A stretch of 64,000 nt of DNA, from positions 8,255 to 72,254 of the forward strand of contig DASZHO010000129.1 of assembly GCA_035937795.1 (NCBI GenBank), in the 5' to 3' direction. The position numbers were made by a program, and so were the translations under genes. Below, piece after piece: positions 51,678-59,934 of the stretch (position 1 is its first letter; the number at the start of each line of letters is the position of its first letter). The DNA comes from JAMQPK01 sp035937795. GTDB lineage: Bacteria > Acidobacteriota > Vicinamibacteria > Vicinamibacterales > JAMQPK01. The notes beneath the pieces are model-generated. The model worked only from the letters and a program-made list of their open reading frames with translations. It was not told where the DNA came from and did not search any database.

Positions 51678-52507
51678 GGCAGCGAGACCGTGCGGTTAAT
51701 CCAAAGGATGTTATCCCAGCTTAGCGGCTTCTCGGTGCCGTCGAACAATTTCGCCCAGCTGCCGCCCGATCCCTTGAACGTGAATTCCTTCACGCGGTCG
51801 GGAGGATTCGTCGTGGTGTTCCGCAGGATGTCGAGCACCTGTTCCTGCCGCGAAATCTGGAAGAACGTTGGATTTTTCGCCGAGTAATACCGGGTCTCGT
51901 TGGGGTTGCCCTTGCTGCCGATGCCCTTTTCGTACTTGAGGTGCAGCTCCAGATGCTCGCCGCTCGCAGCGGTGAAGTTCCAGTCCTGGGTGTCGATTGT
52001 TGGCCCCATGCCGGTCGCGGCGCTCGTGGTGGTGCGCTGCATGGTGTGCGAGGCGGCCAGCAGGTAGTTGCCGAACGGCCCCGGCGCGTCGGCCGGCTCG
52101 TCGGTCAAGCCGCCGATAATCAGCTGGGCGTTGGCGCCCGCCGGGTCTTTCACTGGTGCAGCCAGCCAGATGACGCGGCTGGATCCTTTTCCAGCCGGCT
52201 TGCCATCTGGACCGTTGATGGTGACGCGGTCGATGAAGATTGCGCGCAGGTTGCAATCCTTCGCCGCCCCCTGAGGGGCCACGCTCGACGTCCAGCCCGG
52301 CGGAAGATAGGCCGCCAGAGGAGCATCGGCCACCTTCAGGTCGAGCTGAAAGCGCGTTTCATTGCTGTACTCGATCATTTTTCCGGTGGCCGCCCCGGGC
52401 GCGGCCGGGGTCTGGGCGGCGACAAGCCCGGCAATGCCGGAGCCCAGCAACCCGATCGCCGCCAAACATCCGAGCGTTCGATCCCATGCCTTTCGATCCC
52501 ATGCCAT
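51674..52507 (-). CDS. exported protein of unknown function
   Basis: 277 residues. Start ATG 52507 gives a signal-like segment (LGCLAAIGLLGSGIAGLVAAQ). The mature protein is strand-rich with YSNETRFQLDLKVADAPLAAYLPPGW and repeated aromatic-Asn patterns (TIDTQDWNFTAASGEHLELHLKY). The opening phrase has a loose similarity to acetoacetate-decarboxylase-like folds, too weak to claim. The C-terminus (KLFDGTEKPLSWDNILWINRTVSLP) is unfamiliar. Coupled to the downstream SGNH esterase. Confidence 0.6.
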   Translation of the reverse strand: MAWDRKAWDRTLGCLAAIGLLGSGIAGLVAAQTPAAPGAATGKMIEYSNETRFQLDLKVADAPLAAYLPPGWTSSVAPQGAAKDCNLRAIFIDRVTINGPDGKPAGKGSSRVIWLAAPVKDPAGANAQLIIGGLTDEPADAPGPFGNYLLAASHTMQRTTTSAATGMGPTIDTQDWNFTAASGEHLELHLKYEKGIGSKGNPNETRYYSAKNPTFFQISRQEQVLDILRNTTTNPPDRVKEFTFKGSGGSWAKLFDGTEKPLSWDNILWINRTVSLP

Positions 52508-52539
52508 ATGTGCCTCTTTTCTGCCGAATCCGAATAATG

Positions 52540-52911
52540 CTATCTGGCGGCCGCGAACAGCGCGAGACAGGACCAACCGACCAGCAGCGCGATCCCGCCC
52601 AGTGGCGTGACGGCGCCGAGCATCCCCTTGCCCGTCAGCGCCAGCGCGTAGAGACTCCCGGAAAAAATCAGTATACCGGCGAAGAAAAACCAGCCGGCCG
52701 TGACCAAGAGGCGAGCGTCTCCGAGGTGGCCGATCGCCGCGCTGACAATCAGAAGCGCGAGCACGTGGTACATCTGGTAGCGCACGGCGGTTTCAAAAAC
52801 GGTGAGCATCTCCGGGGTGAGACGGCCCCGCAAGCCGTGCGCGCCGAACGCGCCGAGCGCCACGCCGAGAAACCCGAGGATGGCGCCGAGCAACAGGAAA
52901 GTCCGATCCAT
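52540..52911 (-). CDS. DUF423-family inner-membrane protein
   Basis: 123 residues, four hydrophobic segments. The N-terminus LLLGAILGFLGVALGAFGAHGLRGRLTPE and YQMYHVLALL with SGSLYALALTG are the diagnostic DUF423 (YgdD-like) motifs. Function unknown. ATG at 52911 matches family starts; an in-frame ATG at 52923 is possible. Confidence 0.85.
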   Translation of the reverse strand: MDRTFLLLGAILGFLGVALGAFGAHGLRGRLTPEMLTVFETAVRYQMYHVLALLIVSAAIGHLGDARLLVTAGWFFFAGILIFSGSLYALALTGKGMLGAVTPLGGIALLVGWSCLALFAAAR

Positions 52912-52969
52912 AGGCGTCATCATACGCCACGGATCGGACTCTCGGGTACCTGCTGGAGCTCGTGCCCGG

Positions 52970-53326
52970 CTAGGCCGTCTTGTCTGGAGGGGCGAAGGTC
53001 ACAATCGTCGTGGTTCCGTCCGCCGCCTCGATCTGCATCGCATCGGTGCGGTCGTCGTTTTCTTCGACGCGAACCCGGGCCGGGTTCGTAATGGTATGGG
53101 TCAGGTGATCGTCCGGCGATCGCTCGACGAAGATGAAGATCGAGATCGAGCCCCCATTGTTGGGTGGTTCGGCGCTGATGCCCTCCAGCGGCAGCTCGCG
53201 CACTTCCGGTTGCGCCCCGATTTCAGCCCCGAGCACCTCGAGCGACACGAGCCACCCGCGGCGTTCCTCTCCGAATGCGGTGACCGCCATCGGCCACTGT
53301 TCGCGCGGGATCTCATAGGTTTGCAT
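52970..53326 (-). CDS. DUF5335-like small protein
   Basis: 118 residues with no signal peptide. The pattern YEIPREQWPMAVTAFGEERRGWLVSLEVLGAEIG then ELPLEGISAEPPNNGGSISIFI and HLTHTITNPARVRVEE fits the DUF5335 family, whose function is unknown and whose members often sit in stress clusters. It lies one base after the sigma-54 activator stop, so it is probably the last gene of the signalling operon. Confidence 0.6.
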   Translation of the reverse strand: MQTYEIPREQWPMAVTAFGEERRGWLVSLEVLGAEIGAQPEVRELPLEGISAEPPNNGGSISIFIFVERSPDDHLTHTITNPARVRVEENDDRTDAMQIEAADGTTTIVTFAPPDKTA

Positions 53327-53327
53327 C

Positions 53328-54371
53328 CTAGCTCCCTCCTCTCATGCGATAGCGAAGCTTGTCGATATTGAAGCGTCGAATCTTCGACTCGAGCGTCGAC
53401 GCGGGCACGCCTAACTTGGCGGCTGCTCCGCCAGGGCCGGCAACCCGTCCTTCGGTTCGTTCGAGCGCCTGCTCGATCAACCGCTGCTCGTCGCCGCGCA
53501 ACGCCACGTCAAGGTTCGACGTCACCCTCAGTGCCGGCTGCTCGACGATGAGGCCGGCGGGAATGGTGAGCGCCGCGTGGTCGCACAGGATGGCGCTGTG
53601 CTCGATGACGTTTTGCAGCTGTCGAATGTTGCCGGGCCAGCTGAACGTCATGAGGCGATCCGTCGAGGCAGCATCGATGCCGCTGAAATGCCGGCCGAGA
53701 CGCGACGCGAGGCGGTGGAGGAAAAATTCGGCCAGGGCGGGAATATCCTCGCGGCGCTCGCGCAGCGGCGGCACGTGAATGGGAAACACGCTGAGGCGAT
53801 AAAATAGATCCGCGCGAAACTTGCCGGCCTCGACCGCGTGCTCGAGGCTCTGATTGGTGGCCGCGATCAATCGCACATCGACCCGCTTGGTCTGCGACGC
53901 GCCCAGGCGCTCAAATTCGCCCTCCTGTACCGCTCGCAGGAGCGACACCTGCATGTCGGACGAGAGCTCGCCCACTTCGTCGAGAAACAAGGTGGCGCGA
54001 TCGGCCAGCTCGAAGCGCCCGATTCGGCGCTGCGCGGCGCCAGTAAATGCGCCGGCCTCGTGGCCGAACAGCTCAGAGGCGACCAGTGATTCTGGAATCG
54101 CGGCCAGGTTTACCGCCACCATGGGATGGTTTGCGCGGCGCGAGAGGCGGTGGAGGGTCCGCGCCATCAGCTCTTTGCCCGTGCCCGTCTCACCGGTGAG
54201 CAGCACTGTGGTGTCGAGGGGAGCGACGCGCTCGAGTCGATCGAGCGCATCACGGAGCGCGGCCGAGGTGCCGATGGGCAGTTCGTCCGCGTGCAGTCTC
54301 TCGGGCTGTGGAATGAACGTCGGAATACTGTTCAAGGGGGCTGTCCTGGTCATCATGGGTTCCTCCATCAT
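53328..54371 (-). CDS. sigma-54-dependent activator (AAA+, no receiver domain)
   Basis: 347 residues: AAA+ domain from near residue 30 with Walker A GETGTGKELMART, the sigma-54-contacting loop GAFTGAAQ, Walker B LFLDEVGEL, and sensor RLSVFPIHVPPLRERREDI. The C-terminal Fis-like helix-turn-helix is RTEGRVAGPGGAAAKLGVPASTLESKIRRF. There is no receiver or GAF domain, like PspF, so activity must be set by partner proteins or expression. It overlaps the start of the single-domain response regulator. Three sigma-54-type promoters in this window are possible targets. Confidence 0.9.
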   Translation of the reverse strand: MMEEPMMTRTAPLNSIPTFIPQPERLHADELPIGTSAALRDALDRLERVAPLDTTVLLTGETGTGKELMARTLHRLSRRANHPMVAVNLAAIPESLVASELFGHEAGAFTGAAQRRIGRFELADRATLFLDEVGELSSDMQVSLLRAVQEGEFERLGASQTKRVDVRLIAATNQSLEHAVEAGKFRADLFYRLSVFPIHVPPLRERREDIPALAEFFLHRLASRLGRHFSGIDAASTDRLMTFSWPGNIRQLQNVIEHSAILCDHAALTIPAGLIVEQPALRVTSNLDVALRGDEQRLIEQALERTEGRVAGPGGAAAKLGVPASTLESKIRRFNIDKLRYRMRGGS

Positions 54372-54748
54372 TCCTCATCGCTCGATTTCAGAGCCGACCG
54401 AAGACCGTCGAGGAGCTCCTCCTCGCTGAACGGCTTGGCTAGAAAGCACACGGCCCCTGCCTTCAAGGCCTTGGCACGTACGGTTTCGTCCGGATACCCC
54501 GTGACGAAGACGATGGGAATGTCACAGCCCATGGCTGCGAGGTGGTCCTGCAGCGACAGCCCGCCCATCCCGGGCATCTGCACGTCGAGTACCAAGCACG
54601 ACGCTGTTTCGATGGCGCCGGATTTTAGAAACTCTTCCGCCGACGCAAATGCCATAACCGGGAATCCCATGGACCTGAACAGATTGGTCGCCGCCCCTCT
54701 CACCGATGCGTCGTCGTCTACGATTGCGATGCGATGTTCGAGAAACAT
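54368..54748 (-). CDS. single-domain response regulator
   Basis: 126 residues, receiver domain only. Acidic pocket IAIVDDDAS, phosphoacceptor Asp in CLVLDVQMPGMGG, Thr in IVFVTGYPD and Lys in FLAKPFSEEEL. AAGGA precedes the ATG at 54748. It probably relays phosphate from the histidine kinase to an unknown partner, possibly the adjoining sigma-54 activator that lacks its own receiver. Gene order suggests an operon with the kinase and FixJ-type regulator. Confidence 0.88.
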   Translation of the reverse strand: MFLEHRIAIVDDDASVRGAATNLFRSMGFPVMAFASAEEFLKSGAIETASCLVLDVQMPGMGGLSLQDHLAAMGCDIPIVFVTGYPDETVRAKALKAGAVCFLAKPFSEEELLDGLRSALKSSDEE

Positions 54749-54863
54749 TGCGTTCCTTTCACTGATCACAGAGTAGGCTCGGCGCACATCACTCACAATT
54801 GTCTTTAGGGACGATCTACTAGAACGAAGGGCAGCGTCTCTCATACGTAGGTATAAAGAACAC

Positions 54864-55499
54864 TCAAGATCGCGGAGAAACGCCAAGGCGGCCCGCCATT
54901 CTGACCAATTCTGCGACAGAGCCTGCACGCATTTTGTGCATCACGTGACCGCGATGCACCTTCACAGTGATCTCACTCGTACCGAGTTCGCCTGCGATCT
55001 GTTTGTTCAACCGGCCCGACACCACCCACGACATCACTTCTTGTTCGCGGCTGGTCAGCGATGCATAGCGTGCGCGCAGGTCTTCTGTGTCGTGTTCGGT
55101 TTCACGGCGCTTTCGGTCGCGTTCGATGGCTTGTTGCACAGCGTCGAGCAGATCCTGATCCCGAAAAGGCTTGATCAGAAAATCCACCGCGCCCGCCTTC
55201 ATGGCGCGCACCGACATCGGAATGTCGCCATGGCCCGTCATGAAGATGATGGGAATGTGAAAGCCGGCTTCGCCGAGTTGACGTTGGCAGTCGAGGCCGC
55301 TGAGCCCCGGCATCCGAATGTCGAGGATTGCGCATGCGGACACGTCGGGCTTCGGCGTATTCAACAACTCCTGGGCCGAGGCAAACAGCTGCGCGTTCAA
55401 TCCCACGGAGCGAAGAAGGCTTCCCAACGCCTCGCGCAATGAAGCATCATCGTCAACGACGAATACGGTTTCCCGTTGAGCCGCCGAGAGTGCCTTCAC
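54864..55499 (-). CDS. FixJ-type response regulator
   Basis: 211 residues. Receiver domain: VFVVDDDASLREALG, phosphoacceptor in CAILDIRMPGLSG, IIFMTGHGD and FLIKPFRDQDLL. A linker leads to a LuxR/FixJ helix-turn-helix: LTSREQEVMSWVVSGRLNKQIAGELGTSEITVKVHRGHVMHKM. A transcription factor controlled by the coupled kinase upstream (its start overlaps the kinase stop). Confidence 0.92.
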   Translation of the reverse strand: MKALSAAQRETVFVVDDDASLREALGSLLRSVGLNAQLFASAQELLNTPKPDVSACAILDIRMPGLSGLDCQRQLGEAGFHIPIIFMTGHGDIPMSVRAMKAGAVDFLIKPFRDQDLLDAVQQAIERDRKRRETEHDTEDLRARYASLTSREQEVMSWVVSGRLNKQIAGELGTSEITVKVHRGHVMHKMRAGSVAELVRMAGRLGVSPRS

Positions 55500-56809
55500 G
55501 TGATCGACGCGGAGGCTGCCATTGGCAGCACGACATGAAATGTTGCCCCGGCTCCCGGAGTGGTCGATGCCCAGAGACGACCGCCGTGACGCTCGATGAT
55601 CGATCGGGAGACTGACAGGCCCATTCCCATGCCGCGCGCCTTTGTGGTGAAGAAGGGCTCGAACAACCGGTCGAGCATGGTCGGTTCCACACCAACGCCG
55701 GAATCACGCACGGTCAGCACCACTTCGCCCGTGTTCAGAGCCTCTGACGCGAACGTGAGGCGCCGCGATCGATCTGCGACTGCGCTCATGGCTTCGATCC
55801 CGTTCGTGACGAGATTGAGAATCACCTGCTGCAGCTGTACGCGATCGCCGATCACGCTCGGAAGGTCTCTGCCCAGCTCCAGGGTCGTGGCAACCTCGTG
55901 GCTGGCCAGTGAATCCTGCACGAGCGTCAGGACTTCGTGAAGGACATCGTTGACGTCCAGCGGCGCCGCTTCGGGGGCGCTCTTCTTCACGAGCGCCCGA
56001 ATCCGCTTGAGCACCTCGGCCGCGCGGTCGCCGTCGCGAACGATCCGGGTGAGGCTTTGCCGGGCTTCCTCGAGGTTCGGCGGCTCGGCGGCCAGCCACC
56101 GCAGGCAGGCATTGGCATTGGTGATAACCGCCGTCAAAGGCTGATTCACCTCGTGCGCGATCGAGGCCGCCAGCTCTCCCATCGTCGTAACGCGGACGAC
56201 GTGTGCGAGCTCCCCCTGCATTTTCGATAAGGCCTGCTCGACCTGCTGTCGCTCGTAGTCCGCCGCGTGCCGTCTCACTATTTCTGCCAGCAGCTCGTCG
56301 TTGACCCTGGCCAATTCGGCTGTGCGCTGTTGGACTCTGACTTCGAGCTCGTCGCGCGCTTCCTGCAGCGCGGCTTCAGCGCGGCGACGCTCGGCAATTT
56401 CCCTTTCGAGATTTTCGTTGGCGGTGCGCAAGTGGGACGGGCTCGGCAGCGCGAGCGCCTGAGGCAGCAGCTTGACCAGCAAGACAGCGGTCAGCACTGA
56501 CGCCGCGGCCGTGACGGCCTTGATGACGCCCGCAAGACGGTACGTGCCGTGCCACAGCGTCCAGATCTCCATCACGTGAGTCGTGCCGCAGCCGAAGATG
56601 AACAGCCCGAATAACAGGAACATCCAGTGAAACGCCAGGTCTTTGCGCTGGCGAACGAAATACACCAGGGCGACGGGTATCACGTAATACGAAAGGGCGA
56701 TGATGCCGTCGGAGAGGGCGTGCAGCCACATGATTTGTGGCGTCCAGAAGTAGCACATGCCGTGAGGCATGAAGTCGGACGCGAAGAGGTTCCTGAAAAA
56801 TTCGATCAT
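55496..56809 (-). CDS. histidine kinase with ethylene-receptor-like sensor domain
   Basis: 437 residues. The N-terminal ~110 residues hold three transmembrane helices and match the ethylene-binding domain of plant receptors: D34, Y41, I44, P45 (SDGIIALSYYVIP) and I71, C74, H78 (FIFGCGTTH). These correspond to Asp25, Tyr32, Ile35, Pro36, Ile62, Cys65 and His69 of ETR1 at a constant +9. A long coiled coil (about 127-205) leads to HisKA with H219 (SIAHEVNQPL) and HATPase_c (NLVTNGIEAM, DSGVGV, GMGMGLSVSRSI). Start ATG 56809 with AGGAG. Known members bind Cu(I) at Cys/His; the ligand here is untested. Confidence 0.88.
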   Translation of the reverse strand: MIEFFRNLFASDFMPHGMCYFWTPQIMWLHALSDGIIALSYYVIPVALVYFVRQRKDLAFHWMFLLFGLFIFGCGTTHVMEIWTLWHGTYRLAGVIKAVTAAASVLTAVLLVKLLPQALALPSPSHLRTANENLEREIAERRRAEAALQEARDELEVRVQQRTAELARVNDELLAEIVRRHAADYERQQVEQALSKMQGELAHVVRVTTMGELAASIAHEVNQPLTAVITNANACLRWLAAEPPNLEEARQSLTRIVRDGDRAAEVLKRIRALVKKSAPEAAPLDVNDVLHEVLTLVQDSLASHEVATTLELGRDLPSVIGDRVQLQQVILNLVTNGIEAMSAVADRSRRLTFASEALNTGEVVLTVRDSGVGVEPTMLDRLFEPFFTTKARGMGMGLSVSRSIIERHGGRLWASTTPGAGATFHVVLPMAASASIT

Positions 56810-57114
56810 GACGGCTGCTCCTTGCAAGTCGGCGATAAGAGAATCACAAGCGCCAGTTGAATCTAAGGAGCGAGGGATGAGCAATCAGGGAAAGGTGACG
56901 AACCAGTAAGAGCGTTTCCCTGTTTGGCTGGGTGGCGAAGGCGGAGTTGTTTCGACCATTGCCGGCCAGGGGCAAGGGTATCACCCGGGGTGATGGGCCG
57001 AGCAATCATTCCCCCCTGGAGCATCGCGCGCGACGATATGTATTGAATCGAACAGATCGTTGGACGGTTATGCGCGCCGGACCCCAAACGCCCGGCGCGC
57101 TGCCACACTTCAGC
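56810..57114. other. intergenic region with two inverted repeats
   Basis: 305 bases upstream of the kinase and after the end of the BON gene. CAGGGAAA (56886-56893) and TTTCCCTG (56915-56922) form an 8-bp inverted repeat; ATCACCC-G-GGGTGAT (56980-56994) is a perfect 7-bp dyad that may be an operator. No gene recognised. Confidence 0.55.
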
Positions 57115-57744
57115 CTATCGCTTCGTTTGCTGCTGATTCTCCACGACCAGGTGATTCTCCACGCCAAATGATCCCGGCACTTCGCGCGCCCTCATTTCGG
57201 CCACACTCTTGTCCGAATCGTTGTCGACGACGCCGAAGAGCATGATGTGCCCGTTCTTCACAATGATGTGAATCGGGAAATCGCCCGCCGGTTCCATGCC
57301 CGGAAACTTCGTGCCCCCCAGCCCGCCGAATGGTCCGCTGTAGGCATGGCGATGGCCCCACAACATCCCGCCGCCAGGCGCATACCGAGACAGGAACGGA
57401 TCGCCGTAAATCTTGTAATAGGCCTTCCAGCGAATGTCGTCGTCCATCGGGTTCGCCGGCAGGTCTTCGATGCGGTCTTGCACCATCTCGACGCCGGCGA
57501 CACGTTTCACGGCCCGCTCGGCGTCGGACTTGAGGCCGGGATGATAGTCGTAGCCGGCCAGCGTCACGGTTCCCTGGTTATAGCTGAACGCGATGAAGTC
57601 GAAGACGCCGTAGTAGGGCAGCTGCAATAGCTCTTTTCGAATTTGTTCGACCGGTAATTTTCCCTGAATCTGTGCAACCGCGGCTCCGCAGATACTCAAC
57701 GACACCGCCAACACCCCGACGACCGCACGAATGTGCTTTCGCAT
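57115..57744 (-). CDS. exported BON-domain protein
   Basis: 209 residues. Signal peptide (IRAVVGVLAVSLSICGAAVAQ). Two BON-like halves: LPVEQIRKELLQLPYYGVFDFIAFSYNQGTVTLAGYDYHPGLKSDAERAVKRVAGVEMVQDRIEDLP and a second half interrupted by an insertion (APGGGMLWGHRHAYSG), ending in NGHIMLFGVVDNDSDKSVAEMRAREVPG. BON domains bind phospholipid membranes in stress. AGGA precedes the ATG. A perfect sigma-54 promoter lies upstream; divergent from dnaK. Confidence 0.85.
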   Translation of the reverse strand: MRKHIRAVVGVLAVSLSICGAAVAQIQGKLPVEQIRKELLQLPYYGVFDFIAFSYNQGTVTLAGYDYHPGLKSDAERAVKRVAGVEMVQDRIEDLPANPMDDDIRWKAYYKIYGDPFLSRYAPGGGMLWGHRHAYSGPFGGLGGTKFPGMEPAGDFPIHIIVKNGHIMLFGVVDNDSDKSVAEMRAREVPGSFGVENHLVVENQQQTKR

Positions 57745-57812
57745 ATTCCATCCTTTCCACGCGGCTCGCCCGCGGCATGCGGGGTTGGCGCGTGTCTTCA
57801 CCCGTTCGGAAT

Positions 57813-57828
57813 CGCAACTCGTGTGCCA
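57813..57828 (-). promoter_or_regulatory. sigma-54 (-24/-12) promoter of the BON gene
   Basis: On the minus strand TGGCACACGAGTTGCG matches TGGCAC-N5-TTGC exactly. Predicted transcription start is near 57802, about 58 bases before the ATG at 57744. Confidence 0.7.
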
Positions 57829-57963
57829 CATGAGAAGCATGAATTACGGACCACGACCGCCCAGGAACTGTCGTTACTTCCCGAAAAATCGCGGCTTCGT
57901 GAGCGCTCGTGAACTTCCCGTGTGTGCCGGCTCGCGAATCGAGCCAAACGGTCTTGTCGTGCT

Positions 57964-57979
57964 TGGCAGGTGCCTTGCG
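57964..57979 (+). promoter_or_regulatory. sigma-54-like promoter of dnaK
   Basis: TGGCAGGTGCCTTGCG fits the -24/-12 consensus with one change in the -24 element (G for C). The GG and GC pairs are correctly spaced. Predicted start near 57990, about 11 bases before the dnaK ATG. No CIRCE element is seen. Confidence 0.55.
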
Positions 57980-58000
57980 ATGGTGCCGCACGAGGACGAC

Positions 58001-59896
58001 ATGCCTGGAAAAGTCATCGGAATTGATTTGGGAACAACCAACTCCGTCGTGGCGGTCATTGAAGGCGGCCAGCCCACGGTGATCGTGAACCAGGAAGGTA
58101 GCCGGACGACGCCGTCCGTCGTGGCGTTCACAAAGGATGGCGAGCGCCTCGTCGGGCAGATTGCCAAGCGCCAGGCGATCACCAACCCCGAAAACACGAT
58201 CTTTTCCATTAAGCGATTCATGGGGCGCAAGTACGAAGAGGTCATCGAAGAAACGAAGAAGGTTCCGTACAAGGTCGTCAAGGCTTCGAACGGTGACGCG
58301 TGGGTCGACGTGCGGGGAAAGCAGTACGCGCCGCCGGAAATCTCCGCGCTCATCTTGAGAAAGTTGAAAGAGGCGGCCGAGGCGTACCTCGGCGAGAAGG
58401 TGACCGATGCCGTGATCACCGTGCCGGCCTATTTCAACGATGCGCAGCGCCAGGCGACGAAGGATGCCGGCAAGATTGCCGACCTGAACGTGCGGCGCAT
58501 CATCAATGAGCCCACCGCGGCGGCGCTCGCCTACGGCCTCGACAAGAAAAAGGACGAAACGATTGCCGTGTACGACTTCGGCGGCGGCACGTTCGACATC
58601 TCCGTCCTCGAAGTCGGTGAAGGCATCGTTGAGGTGAAGGCCACCAACGGCGACACCCATCTGGGCGGCGACGACATCGACCAGCGCGTCATTGAGTGGA
58701 TTGCGGGCGAGTTCAAGAAGAGCGACGGCATCGATCTCGCCAGAGACCGTATGGCGCTTCAGCGCCTCAAAGAGGCCGCGGAGAAGGCCAAGATCGAGCT
58801 GTCGACAGTCCCCGAAACCGAAATCAATCTTCCGTTCATCACGGCCGACCAGACGGGGCCAAAACATCTGGCATTGAAGCTGACGCGCGCCAAACTCGAG
58901 CAGCTCGTCGACGACCTCTTGAAACGGACGACGGGGCCCGTGAAGCAGGCGCTGGCGGACGCCGGCATCGACGCGAAGAAAATCGATGAGGTCGTGCTGG
59001 TCGGCGGCATGACGCGCATGCCGAAGATTCAACAGATCGTCCGCGACATGTTCGGCAGAGAGCCGCACAAGGGTGTCAATCCCGACGAGGTCGTAGCGGT
59101 GGGGGCGGCGGTCCAGGGCGGCGTGCTCGCCGGCGACGTGAAGGACGTCCTGTTGCTCGACGTCACGCCTCTCTCGCTCGGCATCGAGACGCTCGGCGGC
59201 GTGATGACCGTGCTGATCCCGAGAAACACGACGATCCCAGCGAGAAAGAGCGAGGTGTTTTCCACAGCGGTCGACAGCCAGACGAGCGTCGAGGTGCATG
59301 TTCTGCAAGGAGAACGCCCGCTGGCGCGCGACAATCGCACCCTCGGGCGATTTCATCTGATGGGGCTGCCGCCCGCGCCGCGCGGTGTCCCCCAAATCGA
59401 GGTGTCGTTCGACATCGACTCCAACGGCATCGTGAGCGTGTCCGCGAAGGATCTTGCGACGGGCAAAGAGCAGAAGATTCAGATCACATCTTCGAGCGGG
59501 CTCAGCAAGCAGGAAGTCGACCGGTTGGTGAAGGAGGCGCAGGCGCACGCCGCCGACGATCAGAAACGCCGCGAGCTGATCGAGGCGCGCAACGAAGCCG
59601 ACGCGCTGGCCTACTCGGTCGAGAAGACGCTGGCTGAGCACCAGCAGCGCATCGCCGCGGCAGACCGGTCGAAGATCGAGGCGGCGATTGCCGAGGTGCG
59701 AAACGCCGCCAAGGCCGAGGACATCGAAGCCATCAAGCGGAGCATCAGCGACCTCCAACACGCGGCGCACGCGTTGGCCGAGGTCCTTTACCAGTCGCAC
59801 GAGCGACAGTCCGGCGGCCCGGCAACCCCCGAGGCGGATTCCTCGAGCGTCGCGGAAGGGGAGGTCGTTGATGCCGAAACCGTGGAAAGCAAATAG
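58001..59896 (+). CDS. dnaK: Hsp70 chaperone DnaK
   Basis: 631 residues with the full Hsp70 layout. ATPase domain: GIDLGTTNSVVAVIEGG, VITVPAYFNDAQRQATKDAG, VYDFGGGTFDISVLEVG and VLVGGMTRMPKIQ. Substrate-binding domain from about 390: LLLDVTPLSLGIETLGGVMTVLIPRNTTIP. C-terminal lid with a shortened tail GEVVDAETVESK. The frame is open 270 bases further upstream, but homology begins at ATG 58001. No grpE or dnaJ follows; BON and membrane-stress genes do, so this is likely a specialised stress paralogue. Confidence 0.92.
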   Translation: MPGKVIGIDLGTTNSVVAVIEGGQPTVIVNQEGSRTTPSVVAFTKDGERLVGQIAKRQAITNPENTIFSIKRFMGRKYEEVIEETKKVPYKVVKASNGDAWVDVRGKQYAPPEISALILRKLKEAAEAYLGEKVTDAVITVPAYFNDAQRQATKDAGKIADLNVRRIINEPTAAALAYGLDKKKDETIAVYDFGGGTFDISVLEVGEGIVEVKATNGDTHLGGDDIDQRVIEWIAGEFKKSDGIDLARDRMALQRLKEAAEKAKIELSTVPETEINLPFITADQTGPKHLALKLTRAKLEQLVDDLLKRTTGPVKQALADAGIDAKKIDEVVLVGGMTRMPKIQQIVRDMFGREPHKGVNPDEVVAVGAAVQGGVLAGDVKDVLLLDVTPLSLGIETLGGVMTVLIPRNTTIPARKSEVFSTAVDSQTSVEVHVLQGERPLARDNRTLGRFHLMGLPPAPRGVPQIEVSFDIDSNGIVSVSAKDLATGKEQKIQITSSSGLSKQEVDRLVKEAQAHAADDQKRRELIEARNEADALAYSVEKTLAEHQQRIAAADRSKIEAAIAEVRNAAKAEDIEAIKRSISDLQHAAHALAEVLYQSHERQSGGPATPEADSSSVAEGEVVDAETVESK

Positions 59897-59934
59897 GCAG
59901 AGAGAGCACCCGGTGACAGGGTGAAGGAGGAACG

